Assembly: GCA_028292185.1 (NCBI GenBank)
Contig: JAQGMT010000276.1
Coordinates: forward strand, 1-27,140
Direction: 5' to 3'
Length of the DNA stretch: 27,140 nucleotides
Origin: Ramlibacter sp.
GTDB taxonomy: Bacteria; Pseudomonadota; Gammaproteobacteria; Burkholderiales; Burkholderiaceae_C
The notes under the pieces are model-generated. The model searched no databases, was not told the DNA's origin, and saw only the letters and a program-made list of their open reading frames with translations. Both the position numbers and the translations under genes were made by a program. Shown here one piece after another: positions 13,883 to 21,180 of the stretch. How positions within the stretch are numbered: the stretch's first letter is position 1; each line of letters opens with the position of its first letter.

Positions 13883-14864
13883 ACAGCTGACGCCCGATGC
13901 GGTGCTGGATGCGCTCGCCTCGGTCGGCCTGTACGGCGATGGGCGGCTGCTCGCGCTGAGCTCCTACGAGAACCGCGTCTACCAAGTCCACCTGGAGGAC
14001 GAATACGAAGGGCTTTCTGCGGTGGTGGCGAAGTTCTATCGGCCCGAGCGGTGGAGCGAAGCGCAGATTCTCGAGGAGCACGCGTTCGCCGCCGAGTTGA
14101 TGGCCGCCGAGGTGCCGGCGGTGGGCCCGCTGGTGCTGCACGGCAAGACGCTGCACGAGTTTGGCGGCTTTCAGTTCAGCGTGAGTCCGCGCCGGGGCGG
14201 GCGCGCCCCTGAACTCGACGACGGCGAAGTGCTGGAATGGATCGGCCGCTTCCTGGCCCGTATTCATATGGTCGGCGCGAAGCGCGCTTTCAGCACCCGG
14301 CCGGCGCTGGACCTGCAGACCTTCGGGCGCGAACCGCGCGACTGGATGCTCGCACACGACATGATCCCGCTCGACGTCCAGGGCGACTGGCAAAGGCGGT
14401 GCGATGAAGCGCTAGCGGTGATCAACGACACCGCGCTGGGCGAGCGGCAGGACAGCGGTACGAAGATGATCCGGCTGCACGGCGACTGCCATCCCGGCAA
14501 CATCTTGTGGACACCGGGCCAAGGGCCGCACTTCGTCGACCTGGATGACGCGCGCACCGGCCCGGCGGTGCAGGACTTGTGGATGCTGCTATCGGGCGAC
14601 CGCTCGCAGCGCCAGCGGCAACTGGGCGCGCTGGTCGACGGCTACGAGCAGATGCGCGAATTCGACCGCGCCGAACTGGCTTTGGTCGAGCCGCTGCGCA
14701 CGCTGCGCTTGATCCACTACAGCGCCTGGTTGGCGCGGCGTTGGGACGACCCGATCTTCCCGATCAATTTTCCGTGGTTCGGCACCAGCGATTACTGGCA
14801 GGGCCAGGTGCAGATGCTCGAAGAGCAGCTGGAAGCGATGGCCGAGCCGCCGCTGGTGGTCTGA
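13860..14864 (+). CDS. srkA: Stress response kinase SrkA (YihE-type)
   Basis: 334 residues, the length of E. coli SrkA (328), a cytoplasmic Ser/Thr kinase of the APH/choline-kinase-like fold that protects against stress-triggered death under the Cpx response. Family landmarks: ALSSYENRVYQV near residue 34, VVAKFYRPERWS with the ATP-binding lysine, EEHAFAAEL, the catalytic HGDCHPGNIL (207-216; Asp209), and the metal-binding DLDDA (227-231). The C-terminal LIHYSAWLARRWDDPIFP and WFGTSDYWQGQ are also typical. The ATG at 13860 lies inside the end of the preceding kinase gene (23-nt overlap), which implies translational coupling. Placing SrkA in an operon with a kinase/Usp fusion and a phosphatase strengthens a stress-signalling role. 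Confidence 0.92.
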   Translation: MPSSHPYEQLTPDAVLDALASVGLYGDGRLLALSSYENRVYQVHLEDEYEGLSAVVAKFYRPERWSEAQILEEHAFAAELMAAEVPAVGPLVLHGKTLHEFGGFQFSVSPRRGGRAPELDDGEVLEWIGRFLARIHMVGAKRAFSTRPALDLQTFGREPRDWMLAHDMIPLDVQGDWQRRCDEALAVINDTALGERQDSGTKMIRLHGDCHPGNILWTPGQGPHFVDLDDARTGPAVQDLWMLLSGDRSQRQRQLGALVDGYEQMREFDRAELALVEPLRTLRLIHYSAWLARRWDDPIFPINFPWFGTSDYWQGQVQMLEEQLEAMAEPPLVV

Positions 14865-14888
14865 GGAGGCACGCTGCGGCCGACAGCC

Positions 14889-15773
14889 TCAGCGCCCGTT
14901 CACCAAAGTATTTTCCAGCGAGCCGATGCCGTCGATCTCGACCCGCACCACGTCGCCGGCCTTGAGGTACTTCGGCGGCTTGAAGCCGATGCCCACGCCC
15001 ACTGGCGTGCCGGTGGCGATCAGGTCGCCGGGATGGATCGTGATGCCGGCCGACAAGGTCTCGATCAGGGTCGGGATGTCGAAGATCAGGTCGGTGGTGT
15101 AGGCGTTCTGGCGCTGTTCGCCGTTCACGAAGCACCTCACGCCGGTGTTCGTGCCGTCGCATTCGTCCGCGCTCACCAGCCAGGGGCCCATCGGGCAGAA
15201 GGTGTCGAACGACTTGCCCAGGATCCATTGCGAGTGCCGGCTTTGCCAGTCGCGCGCGGTCACGTCGTTGATGATGGTGTAGCCCCACACATGCTTCATG
15301 GCGTCGGCCGCCTTGATGCCCTTGCCGCCCCGGCCGATCACCACGGTGAGTTCGGCTTCGTAGTCGATCGCGGTGGACACTTCGGGCACGATGACGATAG
15401 GCTCTCCGGGGCCGATGACCGATTCGGGCACCTTGGTGAAATAGATCGGCACCGACGGGATCTCGCCGCCCGATTTCGCGCTGCTGTCGAAGCCGCTGCC
15501 GGCGAACTCGCGCGCGTGCGCGTGGTAATTCTTGCCCACGCAAAACACATTGCGGCGCGGCCGCGGAATCGGCGCGATGAGTTTCACGGCGGCCAGCGCA
15601 ACGGGCGCCCCGGTCGCGGGCATCGGCTTGCCTTGCGCGAGCAACTCGACAATGGGCAAGGCGCCAAGCACCCGTTGCGATTCCGGGAGTTCGAGCGGCA
15701 ACACGCTTTGCAGGTCCGACGAAACGATGCCGACGCAAGGCCGGCCCTGATCGAGGTAGGCAGCGATTTTCAT
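14889..15773 (-). CDS. Fumarylacetoacetate hydrolase family protein
   Basis: 294 residues. The FAH fold covers the C-terminal two thirds (about 75-290), with FCVGKNYHAHA at 77-87, metal-binding Glu139 and Glu141 in DYEAELTVVIG, Asp170 in INDVTARDWQ, and GTPVGVG near the end. An N-terminal ~70-residue domain typical of this branch precedes it. Members hydrolyse or decarboxylate 2-oxo acids and acylpyruvates (for example 2-oxo-hept-4-ene-1,7-dioate or ureidoglycolate-like substrates); the exact substrate is not readable. It is divergent from two TctC receptors across 63 bp, a common arrangement in Burkholderiales that suggests the receptors and enzyme handle a related organic acid. The gap contains a short TGAT-N6-ATCA dyad (15793-15806) too weak to list on its own. 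Confidence 0.9.
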   Translation of the reverse strand: MKIAAYLDQGRPCVGIVSSDLQSVLPLELPESQRVLGALPIVELLAQGKPMPATGAPVALAAVKLIAPIPRPRRNVFCVGKNYHAHAREFAGSGFDSSAKSGGEIPSVPIYFTKVPESVIGPGEPIVIVPEVSTAIDYEAELTVVIGRGGKGIKAADAMKHVWGYTIINDVTARDWQSRHSQWILGKSFDTFCPMGPWLVSADECDGTNTGVRCFVNGEQRQNAYTTDLIFDIPTLIETLSAGITIHPGDLIATGTPVGVGIGFKPPKYLKAGDVVRVEIDGIGSLENTLVNGR

Positions 15774-15836
15774 GGGGAAAAACTCTATCTTGTGATTAGC
15801 CGATCAAATGTAGCATGCCCCATTCAAGGAGATCTC

Positions 15837-16817
15837 ATGCAACGCCGTCTTAGCTTTTGTGCCGCGCTGTCGGCCGCCCTGCTGTTGGGCGGGCCGGGCC
15901 TCGCCCTGGCACAAGCAGCTTTCCCCAACAAGCCCATCACGATGGTCGTTCCGTTTCCGCCCGGCGGCCTGGCCGACCTCGTCGGCCGGCCGGTCGCCGA
16001 AGCGATGTCACGCGAACTCGGCCAGCCCGTCCTGATCGAGAACAAGGGCGGTGCCGGCGGCGGCATCGGCATGGGCGTGGTGGCCAAGGCGCCCGCCGAC
16101 GGCTACACGATCCTGATGGCGCTCTCGTCGTTCAGCGTGATTCCCGAGGCCGACGCGATGCTCGGACGGTCGCCGATGTACAGCTTCAACGCGCTGCGCC
16201 CGATCGCCCGTTTCACCGCCGACCCCACGGTGCTGGCGGTGCGCGCCGATGCGCCGTGGAAAACCGCGAAAGACTTCGTCGAAGATGCGAAGAAGCGCCC
16301 CGGTGCGATCAATTACGGCTCGTCGGGCAACTACGGCACCATGCACGTGCCGATGGAAATCCTCGCGCAGAACGCCGGCATCAAGATGACGCACGTGCCT
16401 TTCACCGGCGCTGGCCCGGCGATCGTTGCGCTGCTCAGCGGGCAGATCGACGCTGTGTCCACCGGCCCCGCCACCGTGCTGCAGCACGTCAAGGGCGGCA
16501 AGATTCGGGTGCTGGCGCACTGGGGCAACGGCAAGCTCGAGGCGCTGCCCGACGTGCCGTCGCTCAAGACCGTCGGCTACAACGCGGAGTATGCGCAGTG
16601 GTCGGGCTTGTTCATTCCGGCCGGCACGCCGGAGCCCGTCGCGCAGCGGCTGCGCGCGGCTGCGCGCTTCGCCGCGAACGACCCCAAGGTGAAGGAAGTG
16701 ATCGGCAATGCCGGCAGCCCGGTGCTGTACCAGGACACCCCTGATTTCGAGAAGTACGTACAGTCGGACGTGAAACGAATGGCCGACGTGGTCAAGAAGA
16801 TCGGCAAGGTCGAGTAA
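15837..16817 (+). CDS. TctC (Bug) family periplasmic substrate-binding protein 1
   Basis: 326 residues. A signal peptide ends near Ala25 (LLLGGPGLALA). The mature protein starts with AAFPNKPITMVVPFPPGGLADLVGRP, the hallmark N-terminus of the tripartite tricarboxylate receptor family, followed by IENKGGAGGGIGMGVVAKAPADGYT and INYGSSGNYGTMHVP. These extracytoplasmic receptors bind carboxylates or other small organic molecules through two conserved water-mediated contacts. No TctA/TctB membrane genes are adjacent, so it is an orphan, which is the usual case in Burkholderiales. AAGGAG lies 5-10 nt before the ATG at 15837. A second family member follows after 25 nt. Confidence 0.94.
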   Translation: MQRRLSFCAALSAALLLGGPGLALAQAAFPNKPITMVVPFPPGGLADLVGRPVAEAMSRELGQPVLIENKGGAGGGIGMGVVAKAPADGYTILMALSSFSVIPEADAMLGRSPMYSFNALRPIARFTADPTVLAVRADAPWKTAKDFVEDAKKRPGAINYGSSGNYGTMHVPMEILAQNAGIKMTHVPFTGAGPAIVALLSGQIDAVSTGPATVLQHVKGGKIRVLAHWGNGKLEALPDVPSLKTVGYNAEYAQWSGLFIPAGTPEPVAQRLRAAARFAANDPKVKEVIGNAGSPVLYQDTPDFEKYVQSDVKRMADVVKKIGKVE

Positions 16818-16842
16818 GTCATCCCCATTCCAGGAGAGCGCA

Positions 16843-17817
16843 ATGTCAGTGAAAGTGTTGAGCCGGCTCGTCGCCGCCGCGCTGTGCGTGGGCTTTTTCG
16901 CCGCGCCGGTCGCCGCGCAAACGTATCCCAGCAAGCCGGTCAAGATCATCGTGCCCTTTGCGGCCGGAGGCCCCGCGGACAACTACGCGCGCTTCCTCGC
17001 GCAGCGCCTGCAGGACGCACTCGGGCAGGCCTTCGTGGTGGACGACCGTCCGGGCGGCGGCTCGGTGATCGGCACCGACGCCGCGGCCAAGTCGGCGCCC
17101 GATGGGTACACGCTGCTGCTGATGTCGAACACCCACACGGTCAATGAGACGCTGTTGCCGAACAAGCCCTTCGACCTGATGCGCGACTTCGTGCCCATCG
17201 CTCCGATCAACTATTCCGATCTGGTGCTCGTGGTGCATCCTTCGGTGAAGGCCGCCAACCTGAAGGAACTGCTCAAGCTTGCCAAGGAGAATCCCGGCAA
17301 GCTGAACTACGCCTCGTCGGGTCCCGGCACGCCGTATCACATGGCCGGTGAACTGTTCAAGAGCATGGCGGGCGTCAGCATCGTCCACATTCCCTACAAG
17401 GGAAGTTCCGGCGCGCGCACCGACGTCATGGGCGGACAGGTGCAGATGATGTTCGACGCGGTGACCACGATGGCCGAGCAGGTGAAGGTCGGGCGTGTGA
17501 GGGCACTCGCCACCACCGGCGTGAAGCGCTCCACCGTCATGCCGGAGGTGCCGACCATGAGCGAAGCGGGCCTGCCCGGATATGAGGCGACCATCTGGCT
17601 TGGCCTGATGGCGCCCAAGGGCACGCCACCGGCGATCATCGAGCGCCTGAACCAGGCCGTCACCAAGATCGCCGGCGATGCGGAAGTTCGGCAGATCTGG
17701 GCCAAGGATGGCGCGGTGCCGATGTCGATGAATCCCGCCGAGTTCGACAAATACCTGCATGCCGACATCGCCAAGTGGTCCAAGCTGATCAAGAGCGCCA
17801 ACATCAAGCTCGACTGA
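16843..17817 (+). CDS. TctC (Bug) family periplasmic substrate-binding protein 2
   Basis: 324 residues. The signal peptide is cut near Ala25 (GFFAAPVAA), giving QTYPSKPVKIIVPFAAGGPADNYAR at the mature N-terminus. The family blocks VVDDRPGGGSVIGTDAAAKSAPDGYTL, LNYASSGPGTPYHMAGE and VHIPYKGSSGARTDVMGGQVQMMFD are all present. It differs substantially from the preceding receptor in the binding-site half, so it is an old paralogue rather than a recent duplication, and ligand specificity probably differs. AGGAG is 6 nt before the ATG. The stop is separated by one base from the start of the next gene, so the three genes probably form one operon. Confidence 0.95.
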   Translation: MSVKVLSRLVAAALCVGFFAAPVAAQTYPSKPVKIIVPFAAGGPADNYARFLAQRLQDALGQAFVVDDRPGGGSVIGTDAAAKSAPDGYTLLLMSNTHTVNETLLPNKPFDLMRDFVPIAPINYSDLVLVVHPSVKAANLKELLKLAKENPGKLNYASSGPGTPYHMAGELFKSMAGVSIVHIPYKGSSGARTDVMGGQVQMMFDAVTTMAEQVKVGRVRALATTGVKRSTVMPEVPTMSEAGLPGYEATIWLGLMAPKGTPPAIIERLNQAVTKIAGDAEVRQIWAKDGAVPMSMNPAEFDKYLHADIAKWSKLIKSANIKLD

Positions 17818-17818
17818 C

Positions 17819-18520
17819 ATGCCGCAAGAAGTTCGCGTATTGAGCGGCGGCGCCGCCAAGGGTCTGGTCACGCAATTGCAGGACCGCTTCAACGCGCAGT
17901 CCGGCTTCACGATTCGCGGCGATTTCGGCGCGGTGGGCGCAATGCGCGACCAGCTGCTCGCCGGTGAGCCTTGCGATGTCGTGATCCTCAGCCAGTCGCT
18001 CATCGACCAGCTCGCCAGAGACGGCCACGTGGTGACCAATACGGTGACGCCGCTGGGCGCGGTGAAGACCGGTGTCGCGGTGAAGTCCGGCGAGCGTGCA
18101 CCCGACGTCGGCACCGCGAGTGCGCTGAAATCCGCGCTGCTGGCGGCCAAGGGCATTTACTTCCCCGATCCGCAAAAGGCGACCGCCGGCATTCACTTCA
18201 TGAAGGTGCTCAAGTCGCTCGGCATCGACGAGCAGTTGGCGTCGCGCTTGCGCACCTATCCCAACGGCGCGACCGCCATGCGCGAGATGGGGCAATCCGC
18301 CGAAGCCGGCCTGATCGGCTGCACGCAGGTCACCGAAATCCGCTACACGCCCGGCGTCCAATTGATCGGTCTGCTGCCCACGGAGTTCGAACTGGCCACT
18401 GTCTATACCGCGGCGGTGTGCACCAAGGCGCAGCAGCCCGCCATCGCGGCGGAGCTGATTGCGCTGCTCACCGGAGCGGACGCCGCGAACCTGCGTGCCG
18501 CCGGGGGCTTCGAGCACTGA
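17819..18520 (+). CDS. ModA-like substrate-binding protein without a signal peptide
   Basis: 233 residues with the periplasmic-binding-protein type 2 fold of the molybdate/ModA-like group: VRVLSGGAAKGLVTQLQDRFNAQSGFTIRGDFGAVGAMRDQLLAGEPCDVVILS, then KGIYFPDPQKATAGIHFMKVLKSLGI and a closing segment with AELIALLTG. The chain starts directly at the first beta strand with no hydrophobic leader, so it is predicted cytoplasmic. This looks genuine, since the start is coupled to the preceding stop (TGA-C-ATG) and no upstream in-frame extension is possible without running into the neighbour. It may be an intracellular ligand sensor or sequestering protein for whatever the two TctC receptors bind. Molybdate itself is not supported: no modB or modC is adjacent. 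Confidence 0.85.
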   Translation: MPQEVRVLSGGAAKGLVTQLQDRFNAQSGFTIRGDFGAVGAMRDQLLAGEPCDVVILSQSLIDQLARDGHVVTNTVTPLGAVKTGVAVKSGERAPDVGTASALKSALLAAKGIYFPDPQKATAGIHFMKVLKSLGIDEQLASRLRTYPNGATAMREMGQSAEAGLIGCTQVTEIRYTPGVQLIGLLPTEFELATVYTAAVCTKAQQPAIAAELIALLTGADAANLRAAGGFEH

Positions 18521-18531
18521 TCCTGCGACGA

Positions 18532-18699
18532 TCAGTACGCCGGGGCGCGCAGCAACGCCGCGTAGGCGGCGCTATGCCTGAATGCGCGGTAGAAAGTGTC
18601 CCCCCCGAATGAGGTCCAGTGACCGGAATCGAAATAGGCGAACTGGCCGGATGCGTGGAACACGCAACCACCCGCGCAATAAATCTGCCCTGCGGGATC
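18532..18699 (-). pseudogene. 3' remnant of an SGNH-type acyltransferase/hydrolase
   Basis: Reading the minus strand from 18699 to a TGA at 18532-18534 gives 55 residues starting DPAGQIYCAGGCVF and containing AYFDSGHWTSFGGDTFYRAF. The Cys..Cys pair and the YFD-x-x-H-x-(T/S)-x-x-G block resemble the C-terminal catalytic Asp-His block of the SGNH domain found at the end of OafA-type acyltransferases. There is no plausible start: the frame is closed by a stop inside htpG at 18718-18720. It begins within four bases of the htpG stop codon, as though the rest of the gene had been deleted. It is not in the htpG frame, so it is not a readthrough extension. The whole gap 18521-18700 contains only this remnant. 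Confidence 0.6.
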
Positions 18700-18700
18700 G

Positions 18701-20611
18701 CTAGACCAGCAACGCGTTCACGCGCTTCACGTAAGCCGCCGGGTCTTCCGGGACTCCGCCTTCCGCAAGCAAGGCCTGGTCGAACAGGATGTTGGCCAGA
18801 TCGTCGAAGTGGGGCGACGTATCCAGCTTCTTGACCAGCGGATGCTCGGCGTTGACTTCGAGCACGGGTTTGGTGTCCGGCACCTTTTGCCCGGCCTGCT
18901 TGAGCATGCGCGCGAGCTGCGTGCTCATGCCGCCGTCGCTGGCCACCAGGCAGGCGGGTGAATCCACCAGCCGGGTGGTGACGCGCACGTCCTGGGCCTT
19001 GTCCTTCAACGCCGCCCTCAGTTTTTCCAGCAGTGGCTTGAAAGTCTCGGCGGCTTGCTCCGCGGCTTTCTTCTCGGCCTCGTCCTGCAGCTTGCCGAGG
19101 TCCACCGCGCCCTTGGCCACGGATTGCAAAGGCGTGCCTTCGAATTCGTGCAGGTAGTTCAGCGCCCACTCGTCGACCCGGTCGGTCATCAGCAGCACTT
19201 CGATGCCTTTCTTGCGAAACACTTCGAGCTGCGGACTGTTCTTCGCCGCCGCCAGGCTATCGGCCGTGATGTAGTAGATCGCCTCCTGGCCTTCTTTCAT
19301 GCGCGCCTTGTAATCGGCGAAGGAAACATCGGCGGCGTCCGACTGGGTGGATGCGAAGCGCAGCAGCTTGGCGAGGCGCTCGCGATTTCCGAAATCTTCG
19401 CCCAAGCCCTCCTTCAACACCGCGCCGAACTCCGCATGGAACTTGCCGTACTTGGCCTTGTCTTCCTCGCCGGCGCCTTCTTCCTTTTCCAGCTTGGCCA
19501 GGTCCTCCAGCATGCCGAGCACGCGCTTGGTGCTGCCCTCGCGGATTGCTTTCACGTCGCGGCTTTCCTGCAGCAGTTCGCGGCTGACGTTCAGCGGCAG
19601 GTCGGAGGAGTCGATCACGCCCTTGACGAAGCGCAGGTAGATCGGCAGCAGCGACTCGGCATCGTCCATGATGAAGACGCGCTTGACGTACAGCTTCACG
19701 CCCGCGGCCTTTTCGCGATTCCACAAGTCGAAGGGAGCGTGCGCCGGGATGTACAGCAGCTGGATGTATTCGGTGGAGCCTTCCACCCGGTTGTGCGACC
19801 ACGCCAGCGGCGCTTCGGCGTCGTGGCTGATCTGCTTGTAGAACTCCTGGTACTGCTCGTCGCTGATGTCCTTCTTCGGCCGGGTCCACAGGGCGCTGGC
19901 CTGGTTGACGGTCTCCCACTCGTCGGTGAGCACCATCTCGCCGCCCTTGCCCTCTTCTCCTTCCTTCCATTCCTCCTTGCGCATCAGGATGGGCAGGGAG
20001 ATGTGGTCGGAGTACTTGCCGATGATCGACTTCAGCTTCCAGGTGGACAGGTAATCGAGGGCATCTTCGCGCACGTGCAAGGTGACGCGCGTGCCGCGCT
20101 CGGGCCGGGTAATGGTTTCCACCTCGAAGTCGCCGGCGCCGCCGCTGGTCCAGCGCACGCCTTCTTCGGGCTTGAGGCCGGCGCGGCGCGATTCCACGGT
20201 GATCTTGTCGGCGACGATGAAGCCGGAGTAGAAGCCCACGCCGAACTGCCCGATCAACTGCGCATCGGACTTCTGGTCGCCGGACAGCCGGTTCATGAAT
20301 TCGCGGGTGCCGCTCTTGGCGATGGTGCCCAGGTTGTCGATCGCCTCCTGCTGCGACAGGCCGATGCCGTTGTCGGTGATGGTGAGCGTGCGGGCCTGCT
20401 TGTCGAAGTCCACCCTGACTTCCAGGTTGGGCGCGTCTTCATACAAGGCGGTGTTGTTCAAGGCCTCGAAGCGCAGCTTGTCGCAGGCGTCCGAGGCGTT
20501 GGAAATCAGTTCGCGAAGGAAGATCTCCTTGTTGGAATAGAGCGAATGCGTGACCAGGTGCAGCAACTGCGCCACTTCGGCCTGGAACGAAAGAGTTTGT
20601 TTTTGGGTCAT
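18701..20611 (-). CDS. htpG: Molecular chaperone HtpG (Hsp90)
   Basis: 636 residues, full length for bacterial Hsp90. ATP-dependent dimeric chaperone of the cytoplasm. The N-terminal GHKL ATPase domain shows SLYSNKEIFLRELISNASDACDKL (Glu34, Asn38, Asp41) and DNGIGLS (80-86), then GQFGVGFYSGFIVAD. The middle domain carries LWNREKAAGVKLYVKRVFIMDD and the SSDLPLNVSRELLQ segment with the catalytic-loop arginine. The C-terminal dimerisation domain ends KRVNALLV, without the eukaryotic MEEVD. The first residues MTQKQTLSFQAEVAQLLHLV fix the start at 20611; Shine-Dalgarno is poor. A heat-shock type promoter lies about 35 bp upstream. Single-gene unit. Confidence 0.98.
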   Translation of the reverse strand: MTQKQTLSFQAEVAQLLHLVTHSLYSNKEIFLRELISNASDACDKLRFEALNNTALYEDAPNLEVRVDFDKQARTLTITDNGIGLSQQEAIDNLGTIAKSGTREFMNRLSGDQKSDAQLIGQFGVGFYSGFIVADKITVESRRAGLKPEEGVRWTSGGAGDFEVETITRPERGTRVTLHVREDALDYLSTWKLKSIIGKYSDHISLPILMRKEEWKEGEEGKGGEMVLTDEWETVNQASALWTRPKKDISDEQYQEFYKQISHDAEAPLAWSHNRVEGSTEYIQLLYIPAHAPFDLWNREKAAGVKLYVKRVFIMDDAESLLPIYLRFVKGVIDSSDLPLNVSRELLQESRDVKAIREGSTKRVLGMLEDLAKLEKEEGAGEEDKAKYGKFHAEFGAVLKEGLGEDFGNRERLAKLLRFASTQSDAADVSFADYKARMKEGQEAIYYITADSLAAAKNSPQLEVFRKKGIEVLLMTDRVDEWALNYLHEFEGTPLQSVAKGAVDLGKLQDEAEKKAAEQAAETFKPLLEKLRAALKDKAQDVRVTTRLVDSPACLVASDGGMSTQLARMLKQAGQKVPDTKPVLEVNAEHPLVKKLDTSPHFDDLANILFDQALLAEGGVPEDPAAYVKRVNALLV

Positions 20612-20645
20612 GGCTGGACGGTGTACCGTGAAAAATGCTCACGGC

Positions 20646-20674
20646 ATCTTGGGGCTGGGCACCCGGTTTTCAAG
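20646..20674 (-). promoter_or_regulatory. Sigma-32 (RpoH) heat-shock promoter of htpG
   Basis: On the minus strand, CTTGAAA (20674-20668), a 13-bp spacer, then CCCCAAGAT (20654-20646). This matches the RpoH consensus CTTGAAA-N13/14-CCCCATNT with the -35 perfect and CCCCA kept in the -10. The predicted 5' leader is about 30 nt. Position and neighbour fit exactly what is known for htpG in other proteobacteria. Confidence 0.85.
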
Positions 20675-20741
20675 ACTCTCCTCGCGGCCGGTCTGGGCGC
20701 GGCGTGGCATCCGCGCAGCGGTAGCACGTGAAAAACTCGAC

Positions 20742-20855
20742 GCCAGGGCGGAAATTCGGCCGGCGCGAGCGAAACGCCCTGGACAACGCGTCACGGCTCG
20801 TTACATTAGTGCATGGCAGCCGTTGTAGGATTTAGCTGACAGAAACACTGCCGTG
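20742..20855 (+). promoter_or_regulatory. Dyads upstream of the 77-codon ORF
   Basis: Two inverted repeats lie here: CCAGGGCG/CGCCCTGG (20742-20749 with 20775-20782, perfect, 25-nt loop) and CATGGCAG/CTGCCGTG (20812-20819 with 20848-20855, one wobble). A CGTTACA half-site is at 20799-20805. They may be leader structure or operators of the following small gene. I could not place a confident promoter. Confidence 0.3.
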
Positions 20856-20883
20856 TCTTAAACGTCCAGGGATCCCGCGAAAA

Positions 20884-21117
20884 ATGAGTATCGACCTTCT
20901 GCCGTTCAACGCGTTCGCGCTTGAGTCCTATGGACCGACCGCGCCTTCACGCGGCGACCCGCACACGCTGACCCTGGAATTGGCACTGTCCACCGGGCGC
21001 TCCTCGCGCCACGTCATGACCGGCAGTGTAAGCACCCACGACGCTGGCGCCCAAGCCACAGCGCTGCACGCGGCAATCCTGCCAGCAGACGACACGCCGA
21101 TCACGATCACTTTCTAG
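20884..21117 (+). CDS. Hypothetical protein (77 aa)
   Basis: 77 residues starting MSIDLLPFNAFALESYG, with a central LTLELALSTGRSSRHVMTGSVSTHD and the end DDTPITITF. No signal peptide, membrane segment or motif that I recognise; the alternating hydrophobic/Thr stretches suggest beta structure. No clear Shine-Dalgarno precedes the ATG, and third-position GC is a little lower than in neighbours, so doubt remains. In favour: two hairpins, the second a good intrinsic terminator, follow the stop on the same strand, and both flanking genes are on the other strand, so something here is transcribed rightwards. An alternative is a small RNA gene ending at the same terminator. Confidence 0.5.
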   Translation: MSIDLLPFNAFALESYGPTAPSRGDPHTLTLELALSTGRSSRHVMTGSVSTHDAGAQATALHAAILPADDTPITITF

Positions 21118-21140
21118 CCGGCGTTTGCCGGTCGCAAAGG

Positions 21141-21161
21141 ACGCCCTACGGGGCGTTTTTT
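21141..21161 (+). terminator. Rho-independent terminator
   Basis: ACGCCC-TACG-GGGCGT (21141-21156) followed by five further T residues. A second hairpin, CCGGC-GTTT-GCCGG (21118-21131), lies just upstream, directly after the TAG of the 77-codon ORF. In the minus direction the stem is followed by CCTTTGCG, so it works mainly rightwards. Confidence 0.85.
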
Positions 21162-21180
21162 CATGGCCCAATCCCTCCGG

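Noticed and set aside
14861..14892. CTGAGG..CCTCAG dyad spanning the convergent stops of srkA and the FAH-family gene
   Set aside because: Six-base arms with a 20-nt loop and no U tract. The symmetry largely follows from two facing TGA stop codons.
15793..15806. TGAT-N6-ATCA dyad between the FAH-family gene and the first TctC gene
   Set aside because: Four-base arms are too short to support as an operator without conservation data.
19055..20731. A 558-codon plus-strand frame opposite htpG
   Set aside because: htpG is certain on the other strand and no domain is seen in this frame.
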